Below are positions 27,503-35,936 of a stretch of 64,000 nucleotides of DNA, piece by piece. A program made the translations under genes and the position numbers. Positions within the stretch are counted from its first letter, which is position 1; each line of letters begins with the position of its first letter. The notes beneath the pieces were generated by a model that saw only the letters and a program-made list of their open reading frames with translations, did no database searches and was not told where the DNA came from. Source of the DNA: Pseudomonas sp. FeN3W (GTDB lineage Bacteria > Pseudomonadota > Gammaproteobacteria > Pseudomonadales > Pseudomonadaceae); assembly GCA_030263805.2 (NCBI GenBank), contig CP136010.1, forward strand, positions 3,797,001 to 3,861,000. The letters run 5' to 3'.

Positions 27503-28498
27503 ATGTACAAGTCTTGTGTCGCTGCGCTGATCGCAGCCCTGTATTGGTTGAGTGCTCCTGCGATGGCCGCCGATGCGCCGATCGTCATCAAGTTCGCCCA
27601 TGTGGTGGCGGACGACACGCCCAAGGGCAAGGGCGCGCTGCTGCTCAAACAGCTGGTCGAGGAGCGGATGGCGGGCAAGATCCAGGTCGAGGTCTATCCG
27701 AACTCGACCCTGGTCGGCGATGCCGAGGAGATGCAGGCGCTGTTCGACAACAAGGTGCAGCTGCTGGCGCCGTCGATGTCGAAGTTCGCGCCTTACACCA
27801 AGAAGCTGCAGCTGTTCGATCTGCCCTTCCTGTTCGATGACGCCGAAGCGCTGCAGCGTTTCCAGAAGCGCGAGGCGGCGCGTGAACTGCTGCGTTCGAT
27901 GGCCGCCCATGGCGTCTACGGCCTGGCTTACTGGAACAACGGCCTGAAGCAGCTATCCGCGACCACGCCGCTGCGCAAGCCGAGCGATGCCAGCGGGCTG
28001 GCCTTCCGCATCCAGCCGTCGCCGGTGCTCGAGTCGCAGTTCGCCGCCGTCGGTGCCAAGCCGGTCGTGCTGCCGTTCGCCAAGGTCTATGAATCGCTCA
28101 AGGGCGGTGTGGTCCAGGGCGCCGAGAACCCCTGGTCGAACATCCTCAGCCAGAACATGCACAGCGTTCAGCCATACATCACCGAGAGCAACCACGGCGT
28201 GCTCGACTACATGCTGATCACCAACAACGAGTTCTGGTTGAGCATGCCCTTCGCCGTGCGTTCCGAACTGGAAGGCATCATCCTCGAAGTCACCCAGGCG
28301 GTGAACCGCGAGGCTGCTGCGGTCAATCGCCGCGATCGCGAGCGCATCCTCGCCAGCGGCAGCAGCCAGCTGATCACCCTGACGCCGGAAGAGCGCCAGG
28401 CCTGGCGCGAGCAGATGCTGCCGGTCTGGAAAACCTACGAAGCGGAAATCGGCGCCGACCTGATCCGCGCGGCCATGACGGTCAACCGTCGCCGTTGA
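27503..28498 (+). CDS. dctP: TRAP transporter substrate-binding protein DctP, second paralogue
   Basis: Periplasmic solute-binding protein of 331 residues, closely similar along its whole length to the gene just upstream. The signal peptide is MYKSCVAALIAALYWLSAPA with cleavage after AMA. The mature start IVIKFAHVVADDTPKGKGA, YPNSTLVGDAEEMQAL and GLAFRIQPSPV match C4-dicarboxylate DctP. The ATG at 27503 follows TTGGGGGTT. Its last 17 bases overlap the convergent DUF488 gene. There is no dctQM alongside. The pair arose by tandem duplication including the leader. Succinate/malate/fumarate binding is the default family inference. Confidence 0.85.
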   Translation: MYKSCVAALIAALYWLSAPAMAADAPIVIKFAHVVADDTPKGKGALLLKQLVEERMAGKIQVEVYPNSTLVGDAEEMQALFDNKVQLLAPSMSKFAPYTKKLQLFDLPFLFDDAEALQRFQKREAARELLRSMAAHGVYGLAYWNNGLKQLSATTPLRKPSDASGLAFRIQPSPVLESQFAAVGAKPVVLPFAKVYESLKGGVVQGAENPWSNILSQNMHSVQPYITESNHGVLDYMLITNNEFWLSMPFAVRSELEGIILEVTQAVNREAAAVNRRDRERILASGSSQLITLTPEERQAWREQMLPVWKTYEAEIGADLIRAAMTVNRRR

Positions 28499-28901
28499 AC
28501 CTTCCGCCCGGCTCTCCGGCCAGACAGGCCGGCGAGCTGGGCGGCTCCAGTCTCTGCAATTCCTCCTCCAGCCATTCGGCCAGCACCTGAGCATTGTTCT
28601 GACGCTCGTCCTGCGCGGCATAGATCAACGTCAGCGTGCCGCGCCCGGCCATCTCCAGTAGCGCCCACCAGTGTTCGGGGTGGGCCGCCAGTTCGTTCCG
28701 ATAGCGTTGGCGAAAGGTCGCAAAATCGATCTCACCGCCCTTGAACGCCTTGCGCAGTGCCGTGGAAGGCGCAAGGTCCGGTAGCCATGCATGCAGCGCC
28801 AGGCTGTCCTTGCGGCAGCCTCTTGGCCACAACCGGTCGACCAGTATCCGCTGGCCGTCCTCCGGCGATGGCGGTTCATACGCGCGTTTGTACTGAGTCA
28901 T
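28482..28901 (-). CDS. DUF488-family protein
   Basis: Cytoplasmic protein of 139 residues in the DUF488 family (YeaO-like). Recognisable segments are RILVDRLWPRGC near the N-terminus and LTLIYAAQDERQNNA near the end. No activity is established for the family. The start ATG at 28901 fits the conserved MTQYKRAYEPP opening. The last codons overlap the end of the convergent dctP gene. Upstream (about 28925-29060) is an unusually AT-rich stretch that also precedes the glycine-zipper gene. Confidence 0.75.
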   Translation of the reverse strand: MTQYKRAYEPPSPEDGQRILVDRLWPRGCRKDSLALHAWLPDLAPSTALRKAFKGGEIDFATFRQRYRNELAAHPEHWWALLEMAGRGTLTLIYAAQDERQNNAQVLAEWLEEELQRLEPPSSPACLAGEPGGRFNGDG

Positions 28902-29110
28902 CAGTACCTCCAGAAGCCTCCGTCGAAGTCTAGGTAGAAAATACTCAAACGCCAGGGTAAAAAATACTTAATAAAGGGTTTATATGACTTCAGTGTGCGT
29001 GGTTATATTTACCATTTATTTCTTATCTATTTGATTTTTATAGGCTAAATATCGGGCACGCTTCGTGAAGAAAAGAAGGGGTGCAATTCATTACTCGATA
29101 GGAGCGTGAC

Positions 29111-29464
29111 ATGAAAAAGACAACGGTTCTGATGGCGGCAGCAGCGATTCTGGCAAGCGGTTTGGTCAGCGCGGATGAAATCCTCGAAGTGCACGAAGAC
29201 CGCGCGGTCGGCGGCGGTTTCGGTGGGCTCAGTGGCTTCATGCTCGGTGCGGCAGCGGGTGGCCCGGTCGGGGCGCTGGTCGGTGGCGGCATCGGCTACC
29301 TGCTGGGGCAGGACGCGCAGCAGGCTACCGGGCTCGAGCAGACGCTGTATGTGGTCAAGCGCGAAGACGGCAGTCTCGGTCGCATTCGTACGTCCGATGA
29401 CCGCTTCCTGCAGGGGCAGCACATCGAGCGTGACGGCGCGCGTATCACCGCGGCGGCGAAATGA
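29111..29464 (+). CDS. Glycine-zipper secreted protein
   Basis: Exported protein of 117 residues with signal peptide MKKTTVLMAAAAILASGLVSA. The mature part begins DEILEVHEDRAVGGG and contains a glycine-zipper hydrophobic segment (GLSGFMLGAAAGGPVGALVG then GIGYLLGQ), followed by a small C-terminal domain with LYVVKREDGSLGRIR. Such proteins insert in or line the outer membrane, but the function is unknown. The ATG follows AGGAG. The preceding DNA is AT-rich (many A/T runs at 28940-29050), unlike the surrounding genome, and probably carries a strong promoter or a nucleoid-protein site. Confidence 0.68.
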   Translation: MKKTTVLMAAAAILASGLVSADEILEVHEDRAVGGGFGGLSGFMLGAAAGGPVGALVGGGIGYLLGQDAQQATGLEQTLYVVKREDGSLGRIRTSDDRFLQGQHIERDGARITAAAK

Positions 29465-29534
29465 CGGCGGGCAGGTAGTCCCGCGGCGGGGTGTTGGGGG
29501 ATGATCGCGGCTGACTGTCACCGAGGAGGCGCTG

Positions 29535-29975
29535 ATGAGTTATTCCGTTCTGCACGTTGTGCATCTGCTGGCCGCGATCTTCTTTATCGGCACGCTGTTC
29601 TTCGAGGTGATGATCCTCAGCCGTATCCGCCAGCAGGTCGGGGAGCAGACCATGCCGCTGGTCGAGCGCGCCGTCGGCGCCCGTTCGCGGGTGGTGCTGC
29701 ACTGGGTGGTGCTGTTCGTCTACGGTGCCGGCATCGGTCTGGGCTGGTATCACCGCGCGGCGCTGGCCAACCCGCTGGCCAGCAGCTTCGCCAGCTTGCT
29801 GTCGCTGAAAATCCTGCTGGCGATCGGCGTATTCCTCACCTTTGGCCTGGTCGCCGTGTTGCTGCGTAGCGGCCGTATGACGCCGGCTCGCTATCGGACG
29901 ATCCACTGGGCCATCTTTCTACAGATGATCGGCATCGTGCTGCTCGCCAAGGGCATGTTCTATGTGCACTGGTGA
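29535..29975 (+). CDS. CopD/DUF2269-like small membrane protein
   Basis: Integral membrane protein of 146 residues with four hydrophobic helices. The opening SYSVLHVVHLLAAIFFIGTLFFEV has a His in the first helix like the CopD family, and the last helix ends AKGMFYVHW. These proteins may bind heme or copper, but nothing is proven for this one. The ATG at 29535 follows GAGGAGG. It stands alone between the glycine-zipper gene and an acyl-CoA dehydrogenase gene. Confidence 0.7.
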   Translation: MSYSVLHVVHLLAAIFFIGTLFFEVMILSRIRQQVGEQTMPLVERAVGARSRVVLHWVVLFVYGAGIGLGWYHRAALANPLASSFASLLSLKILLAIGVFLTFGLVAVLLRSGRMTPARYRTIHWAIFLQMIGIVLLAKGMFYVHW

Positions 29976-30142
29976 GGCTGCGCTGCATACCAGTTTTGTC
30001 GGTTGCGGTGATGACCACGGTCAATTCGGTCGACGCTTCGTTCCATGCTTATCGGGCCTGATTCAGTCATCGCAGCCTCGTTGCTTTAGCGGCAGCGGGG
30101 ACTAAGGTGGCTGCATCGTTTCCCGATCAGCAGAGGTTGCCC

Positions 30143-31393
30143 ATGGATTTCGCCTACAGCCCACGTGTCGAGGCGCTGCGCCAGCAGCTGCGCGCCTTCA
30201 TGGACCAGTACATCGTGCCGCGAGTTGGCGCCTGGCATGCCGAGGTCGCGGCCGGCCAGTACCCCGTTTCCTTTATGGACGACCTCAAGGCACTGGCCCG
30301 TTCGGAAGGGCTGTGGAACCTGTTCCTGCCATCGCTCCGCGAGGATGAGCCGGGCATGGGGCTGAGCAACCTCGAGTACGCGCCGCTGGCGGAGATCATG
30401 GGGCGCGTGCACTGGGCCTCTGAGGTGTTCAACTGCAACGCACCGGACACCGGCAATATGGAGCTGCTGCACCTGTTCGCCAGCCCCGAACAGCGCGAGC
30501 GCTGGCTCAAACCGCTGCTGGAGGGCGAAATCCGCTCGGCCTTCGCCATGACCGAGCCGGATGTGCCGTCCTCCGACGCCACCAACATCCAGACGCTGAT
30601 CCACCGTGACGGCGACGACTACGTGATCAACGGTCGCAAGTGGTTCATCACCAACGCCTCGCACCCCAACTGCAAGCTGTTGATCGTCATGGGCAAGACC
30701 GACCCGGACGCCGAAACCCATCAGCAGCAGAGCATGATCCTGGTGCCGTTCGACACGCCCGGTGTCGAGCTGGTGCGCAACATCCCGGTGATGAACCATA
30801 TCGCCCCGGAAGGCCACTGCGAACTCCTGCTGAAGAGCGTGCGCGTGCCGGCTAGCAACCTGCTCGGCAAGGAAGGCGACGGCTTCATGATGGCGCAGGC
30901 ACGCCTGGGCCCGGGGCGCATCCACCACTGCATGCGCTCGATCGGCATGGCCGAGCTGGCGCTGGAGCTGATGGTCGAGCGCTGCCAGGAGCGCAAGGCG
31001 TTCGGCAAGTACCTGCAGCAGTATTCCAACGTCGCCGACTGGATCGCCGAATCGCGCATCGAGATCGAGCAGGCGCGGCTGCTGGTGCTCAAGACCGCCT
31101 GGATGATCGACGAGGTCGGTGCCAAGGCGGCGCGCAAGGAAATCTCCATGATCAAGGCCCTGGTGCCGCGCATGCACACCCGCGTGGTGGACCGCGCCAT
31201 CCAGGTCTACGGCGCCATGGGCCTGACCCCGGATACGCCGCTGGCCGACATGTGGACCGGTGGCCGCGCCCTGCGCTTCGCCGATGGCCCGGACCAGGTG
31301 CACCTGCGCAGCATCGCGAAAATGGAAATCAAGGCCAGTGAAGCCAGCCGCGGTGCGACGGCCGCCTACCTCACCCCGCCCGGCCGCCACTGA
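30143..31393 (+). CDS. Acyl-CoA dehydrogenase (ACAD10/11-like)
   Basis: Cytoplasmic FAD-dependent dehydrogenase of 416 residues that oxidises acyl-CoA to the 2-enoyl-CoA. FAD and substrate segments AFAMTEPDVPSSDATNIQT and GRKWFITNASHP are clear. The C-terminal QVYGAMGLTPDTPLADMW and GRALRFADGPDQVH resemble the ACAD10/11 branch, which handles long or modified chains such as 4-hydroxyacyl-CoA. The ATG at 30143 follows CAGAGG; an upstream in-frame start at 30107 is unlikely. It is monocistronic, with a strong stem-loop after it. Confidence 0.85.
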   Translation: MDFAYSPRVEALRQQLRAFMDQYIVPRVGAWHAEVAAGQYPVSFMDDLKALARSEGLWNLFLPSLREDEPGMGLSNLEYAPLAEIMGRVHWASEVFNCNAPDTGNMELLHLFASPEQRERWLKPLLEGEIRSAFAMTEPDVPSSDATNIQTLIHRDGDDYVINGRKWFITNASHPNCKLLIVMGKTDPDAETHQQQSMILVPFDTPGVELVRNIPVMNHIAPEGHCELLLKSVRVPASNLLGKEGDGFMMAQARLGPGRIHHCMRSIGMAELALELMVERCQERKAFGKYLQQYSNVADWIAESRIEIEQARLLVLKTAWMIDEVGAKAARKEISMIKALVPRMHTRVVDRAIQVYGAMGLTPDTPLADMWTGGRALRFADGPDQVHLRSIAKMEIKASEASRGATAAYLTPPGRH

Positions 31394-31410
31394 GTGCATC
31401 CTCTCCCGCC

Positions 31411-31434
31411 GACTGCGCCCGCCTGGGCGCAGTC
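31411..31434 (+). terminator. Strong stem-loop after the acyl-CoA dehydrogenase gene
   Basis: GACTGCGCCC-GCCT-GGGCGCAGTC is a perfect ten-base stem with a four-base loop, 17 bases after the stop, followed by GTTCCC. It separates this gene from the denitrification cluster. Confidence 0.65.
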
Positions 31435-31574
31435 GTTCCCGCCGCTCTGGGCGCTACCCGCGCCGCCTCGCTCGCCATTTTGGTGCACTGACCTAGGCTG
31501 GTCATGACAAGTCTTTGTTCGCGGCCATGGTGTTTTTTGACATGGGACAACGAAACCAGTCGCCGGGAGAGTCC

Positions 31575-31588
31575 TTGATTGCAATCAA
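31575..31588. promoter_or_regulatory. FNR/DNR box before nosR
   Basis: TTGAT-TGCA-ATCAA is a perfect palindrome. Centred at 31581.5, it predicts a class II start near 31623, 28 bases before the nosR ATG. Confidence 0.85.
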
Positions 31589-31650
31589 GGGGAGGCATGT
31601 AGGCGCTCACCTACCATCTGCTTACGCCAACCGTACACGCAGGTAACTCG

Positions 31651-33828
31651 ATGGCTTCCCGTGAAATCTGGTCGCTGGCCGGTACATTCAGTACCTGGGT
31701 CAAGGGCTTTGTCATTCTGCTGATTCTGAGCGTCTGCGCAGCGTCGCTGCAGGCCAGGGAATACGAAGCCGAACAGCAGCGTCTCGACAAGTTCTTCCCC
31801 GGAGCCAGCCTCTCGGCAGCCGAGGGCGACTACCAGGTCCGCACGATCACCAAGGGTGACGAGGTGCTCGGCTATGCCTTCCAGTCCATCAACGTGGTGG
31901 ACATTCCCGCCTATTCCGGCAAACCCATCAACATGCAGGTGCTGCTCGATCCGCAGGGTGTGATCGTCGATGCCTACGTGCTCGAACACCATGAGCCGAT
32001 CCTGCTGATCGGCATTCCCGAAGAAGAGCTGCACGCCTTCAATGCCAAGTACCAGGGCATCCGGGTCGACCAGCGCGTCGTGGTCGGCCGTTCCCGGGAC
32101 GAGAATGCGGTCACCATCGATGCCGTCACCGGTGCCACCGTCACGGTGATGGTGGTCAACGAGATCGTCATGCGCGCGGCGCATGACGTCGCGGTGTCGC
32201 TTGGGCTGGTGGAGAGCAAGGCCGGCATCGCGCAGAAACCGGCCACCGTTCGCGAGGATTACTACGAGCAGGCGACCTGGAGCGACCTGACCGGCAACGG
32301 TGCGATCCGCCGCCTGCACCTGACCAAGGGCGACATCGACGAGGCGTTCAAGGGTACCGAGGGCGAAGGCATCGACGAGGCCGCGGCGGATGAGGTGCAG
32401 GACACCTTCATCGACCTCTACGCCACCCATCTGAATCCGCCGACCATCGGCCGCGCGCTGCTCGGCGATGCGCACTACCGCACGCTGATGGATGAGCTCA
32501 AACCCGGCGAGCACGCCGTCGCGGTGATGGGCAGTGGCGAGTACTCGTTCAAGGGCTCGGGCTATGTGCGCGGCGGCATCTTCGATCGGGTCCAGCTGCG
32601 CCAGTTCGGCAACGTCATCAGCTTCCGCGACATGGACTTCCAGCGCCTGGACGACGTATACGCCGAAGGCATTCCGGATTTCCGCGAGATGGCGGTGTTC
32701 ATCGTCCGTGAACACGCCGCGTTCGATCCGGGCTCGCCCTGGACGCTGGAGCTGCTGGTGCGCCGTCAGACCGGCCCGATCAGCGGCATGTTCACCAGCT
32801 TCGAGCTGCCCTACCAGATGCCCGAGCAGTACATCGAGCGCCCACAGCCGACCGCCGAGGAACTGGCCGCCATTGAGGAAGCCAACCGCCCGGTGTGGGT
32901 CAACATCTGGTACCAGAAGTCGTTCCAGATCGGCGTGATCCTCGTGGCGCTGGGCCTGCTGACGGTCATCCTGTTCCTGCAGGACAAATTCACCCAGCGG
33001 CCGCAGTTCCTGCACTGGCTGCGCCGCGGCTACCTGGTGTTCACCGTGGTGTTCATCGGCTGGTACGCGCTGGGGCAACTGTCGGTGGTCAACGTGCTGA
33101 CCTTCGTTCACGCGCTGTTCCAGGACTTCCGCTGGGAGCTGTTCCTCTCCGATCCGGTGATCTTCATCATCTGGACCTTCACCGCCGCCAGCATCCTGCT
33201 CTGGGGCCGCGGCGTGTTCTGCGGCTGGCTGTGCCCCTTCGGTGCGCTGCAGGAGTTGATCAACGAGGCCGCACGCAAGCTGAAGGTGCCGCAGTACGAG
33301 CTGCCCTTTGCCGTGCATGAGCGGCTCTGGGCGATCAAGTACATCGTCCTGCTGGTGCTGTTCGGCATCTCCCTCGAGTCGATGATGATGGCCGAGAAGG
33401 CTGCCGAGGTTGAGCCGTTCAAGACCGCCATCACCCTCAAGTTCGACCGCCAGTGGTGGTTCGTCGCCTACGCGGTGTTCCTGCTGGTCATCAACATCTT
33501 CACCCGCAAGGTGTACTGCCGCTACGTCTGCCCGCTGGGTGCGGCGCTGTCGATCAGCAGCAAGGTTCGCCTGTTCGACTGGCTCAAGCGGCGCCCGGAA
33601 TGTGGCAACCCCTGCCAGCTGTGCGCCAAGGAATGCGAGATCCAGGCCATCCACCCGGATGGGCACATCAACCACAACGAGTGCCATTACTGCCTGGACT
33701 GCCAGATGACGTATCACAACGAGAACAAGTGCCCGCCGCTGATCCTGAAGAACAAGCGCGCCAAGCGCGGCAAGAAGGCACCGGCCGAGCCGTCGCTGAT
33801 TCCCGTAGTGCAAGTAGTGGAACCCTGA
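31651..33828 (+). CDS. nosR: NosR, flavo-iron-sulfur protein for N2O reduction
   Basis: Polytopic membrane protein of 725 residues needed for nos expression and for electron supply to NosZ. A signal/anchor helix leads to a periplasmic FMN-binding domain with the flavin attachment motif VTGATV (Thr near residue 163). Several transmembrane helices follow, with two CxxxCP motifs (CGWLCPFGALQ and CRYVCPLGAALS). The cytoplasmic end has two ferredoxin-type cysteine clusters (CGNPCQLCAKEC and CHYCLDCQ). The ATG at 31651 gives the known P. stutzeri length. It is first in the nos cluster, behind a perfect DNR box. Confidence 0.96.
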   Translation: MASREIWSLAGTFSTWVKGFVILLILSVCAASLQAREYEAEQQRLDKFFPGASLSAAEGDYQVRTITKGDEVLGYAFQSINVVDIPAYSGKPINMQVLLDPQGVIVDAYVLEHHEPILLIGIPEEELHAFNAKYQGIRVDQRVVVGRSRDENAVTIDAVTGATVTVMVVNEIVMRAAHDVAVSLGLVESKAGIAQKPATVREDYYEQATWSDLTGNGAIRRLHLTKGDIDEAFKGTEGEGIDEAAADEVQDTFIDLYATHLNPPTIGRALLGDAHYRTLMDELKPGEHAVAVMGSGEYSFKGSGYVRGGIFDRVQLRQFGNVISFRDMDFQRLDDVYAEGIPDFREMAVFIVREHAAFDPGSPWTLELLVRRQTGPISGMFTSFELPYQMPEQYIERPQPTAEELAAIEEANRPVWVNIWYQKSFQIGVILVALGLLTVILFLQDKFTQRPQFLHWLRRGYLVFTVVFIGWYALGQLSVVNVLTFVHALFQDFRWELFLSDPVIFIIWTFTAASILLWGRGVFCGWLCPFGALQELINEAARKLKVPQYELPFAVHERLWAIKYIVLLVLFGISLESMMMAEKAAEVEPFKTAITLKFDRQWWFVAYAVFLLVINIFTRKVYCRYVCPLGAALSISSKVRLFDWLKRRPECGNPCQLCAKECEIQAIHPDGHINHNECHYCLDCQMTYHNENKCPPLILKNKRAKRGKKAPAEPSLIPVVQVVEP

Positions 33829-33895
33829 GTCATCGCCGCAGGCGAGGTGCTCGATCGATGTGTTTGAAGCAGATGTCCCAAAGGAGCGAAACCCC

Positions 33896-35809
33896 ATGAG
33901 TGACAAGAGCAAGAACAATCCCGAGGTACTGGAGAAGGGCGGCATGAGCCGTCGTGGCTTCCTCGGCGCCAGCGCGGTTACCGGCGCAGCTGTTGCGGCC
34001 ACCGCCTTCGGTGGCGCAGTGATGAGCCGCGAGTCCTGGGCCGCAGCGGTCAAGGAAGCGCGGCAGAACATCCACGTCGCGCCAGGCGAACTGGACGACT
34101 ACTACGGCTTCTGGAGCGGCGGCCACCAGGGCGAAGTACGTGTAATGGGCGTCCCGTCGATGCGCGAACTGATGCGCATCCCGGTGTTCAACGTCGACTC
34201 CGCCACCGGCTGGGGCCTGACCAACGAAAGCCGCGCGATCATGGGCGACAGCGCCAAGTTCCTCAATGGCGACTGCCACCACCCGCACATCTCCATGACC
34301 GACGGCAAGTACGACGGCAAGTACCTGTTCATCAACGACAAGGCCAACACCCGCGTCGCCCGTATCCGCCTGGATATCATGAAGTGCGACAAGATGATCA
34401 CCGTGCCGAACTGCCAGGCCATCCACGGCCTGCGTCTGCAGAAGGTGCCGCACACCAAGTACGTGTTCGCCAACGCCGAATTCGTCATCCCGCATCCGAA
34501 CGACGGCAAGGTCTTCGACCTGCAGGATGAAAACAGCTACACCATGTACAACGTCATCGACGCCGAAAAGATGGAGATGGCCTTCCAGATCATCGTCGAC
34601 GGCAACCTCGACAACACCGACGCCGATTACACCGGCCGCTTCACCGCTGCCACCTGCTACAACTCGGAAAAGGCCTACGACCTCGGCGGCATGATGCGCA
34701 ACGAGCGTGACTGGGTCGTGGTGTTCGACATCGAGGCGGCGGAGAAGGCGGTCAAGGCCGGCAAGTTCATCACCCTCGGCGACTCCAAGGTGCCGGTGCT
34801 CGACGGCCGCAAGAAGGCCGAGAAGGACAGCCAGTTCACCCGCTACATCCCGGTGCCGAAGAACCCGCACGGCCTGAACACCTCGTCCGATGGCAAGTAC
34901 TTCATCGCCAACGGCAAGCTGTCGCCGACCGTGTCGATGATCGAGATTGCCAGGCTGCCGGACCTGTTCGCCGACAAGCTGGCCGATCCGCGTGACACCA
35001 TCGCCGCCGAAGTCGAACTGGGCCTCGGCCCGCTGCACACCACCTTCGACGGTCGCGGCAACGCCTACACCACCGTGTTCATCGACAGCCAGGTGGTCAA
35101 GTGGAACATGGCCGACGCGGTTCGCGCCTACAAGGGCGAGAAGGTCAACTACATCAAGCAGAAGCTCGACGTGCACTACCAGCCGGGCCACATCCACGCC
35201 TCGCTCTGCGAAACCAGCGAAGCCGATGGCAAGTGGCTGGTGGCGCTGTGCAAGTTCGGCAAGGACCGCTTCCTGCCAACCGGCCCGCTGCACCCGGAAA
35301 ACGACCAGCTGATCGACATCTCCGGTGAGGAAATGAAGCTGGTGCATGACGGCCCGACCTATGCCGAGCCGCACGACTGCATCATGGCCCGTCGCGACCA
35401 GATCAAGCCGAAGAAGCTCTGGGACCGCAACGATCCGTTCTTCGCGCCGACCGTGGAAAGGGCGAAGAAGGATGGCATCAACCTGGAGACCGACAACAAG
35501 GTCATCCGCGACGGCAACAAGGTGCGCGTGTACATGACCTCCATGGCGCCGGCGTTCGGGGTGCAGGAGTTCACCGTCAAGCAGGGCGACGAAGTCACCG
35601 TGACCATCACCAACATCGACCAGATCGAAGACGTATCCCACGGTTTCGTCATGGTCAATCACGGTGCGAGCATGGAGATCAGCCCGCAACAGACCTCTTC
35701 CATCACCTTCATCGCTGACAAGCCGGGGCTGCACTGGTACTACTGCAGCTGGTTCTGCCACGCGCTGCACATGGAAATGGTCGGCCGCATGATGGTCGAG
35801 CCCGCGTAA
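33896..35809 (+). CDS. nosZ: Nitrous-oxide reductase
   Basis: Periplasmic multicopper enzyme of 637 residues reducing N2O to N2. The Tat signal has SRRGFLG with the twin Arg at 19-20. The N-terminal beta-propeller bears the CuZ histidines (GDCHHPHIS among them). The C-terminal cupredoxin domain has the CuA ligands in YYCSWFCHALHMEM (Cys 617 and 621). This is the clade I, Tat-exported form. The ATG at 33896 is preceded by AAGGAG. A ten-base stem-loop follows the gene, so nosD and later genes may be transcribed separately or at a lower level. Confidence 0.97.
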   Translation: MSDKSKNNPEVLEKGGMSRRGFLGASAVTGAAVAATAFGGAVMSRESWAAAVKEARQNIHVAPGELDDYYGFWSGGHQGEVRVMGVPSMRELMRIPVFNVDSATGWGLTNESRAIMGDSAKFLNGDCHHPHISMTDGKYDGKYLFINDKANTRVARIRLDIMKCDKMITVPNCQAIHGLRLQKVPHTKYVFANAEFVIPHPNDGKVFDLQDENSYTMYNVIDAEKMEMAFQIIVDGNLDNTDADYTGRFTAATCYNSEKAYDLGGMMRNERDWVVVFDIEAAEKAVKAGKFITLGDSKVPVLDGRKKAEKDSQFTRYIPVPKNPHGLNTSSDGKYFIANGKLSPTVSMIEIARLPDLFADKLADPRDTIAAEVELGLGPLHTTFDGRGNAYTTVFIDSQVVKWNMADAVRAYKGEKVNYIKQKLDVHYQPGHIHASLCETSEADGKWLVALCKFGKDRFLPTGPLHPENDQLIDISGEEMKLVHDGPTYAEPHDCIMARRDQIKPKKLWDRNDPFFAPTVERAKKDGINLETDNKVIRDGNKVRVYMTSMAPAFGVQEFTVKQGDEVTVTITNIDQIEDVSHGFVMVNHGASMEISPQQTSSITFIADKPGLHWYYCSWFCHALHMEMVGRMMVEPA

Positions 35810-35819
35810 GCGGCTCCAG

Positions 35820-35847
35820 CCATCGCCCGTTTGCGGTCGGGCGATGG
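35820..35847 (+). terminator. Stem-loop after nosZ
   Basis: CCATCGCCCG-TTTGCGGT-CGGGCGATGG is a perfect ten-base stem eleven bases past the nosZ stop. There is no long T-tract. It could be a partial terminator or stabilise the nosZ mRNA. Confidence 0.6.
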
Positions 35848-35936
35848 TGTCGTGATTTCGCGAAGGGCTTCGGTGTGCTGCCGCGGCCCTTCCGGCAGCC
35901 GCCGTTCGCCTGCAAGCTGAAGAAGGTCAAAACGCA

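Noticed and set aside
31585..34071. 828-codon open frame antisense to nosR
   Set aside because: It is a GC-rich shadow of the nosR reading frame, with a His/Asp/Val-rich composition typical of antisense frames and no ribosome site. NosR is unmistakable on the other strand.
33830..35770. 646-codon open frame antisense to nosZ
   Set aside because: Shadow of nosZ. Its composition is repetitive and no domain is recognisable.
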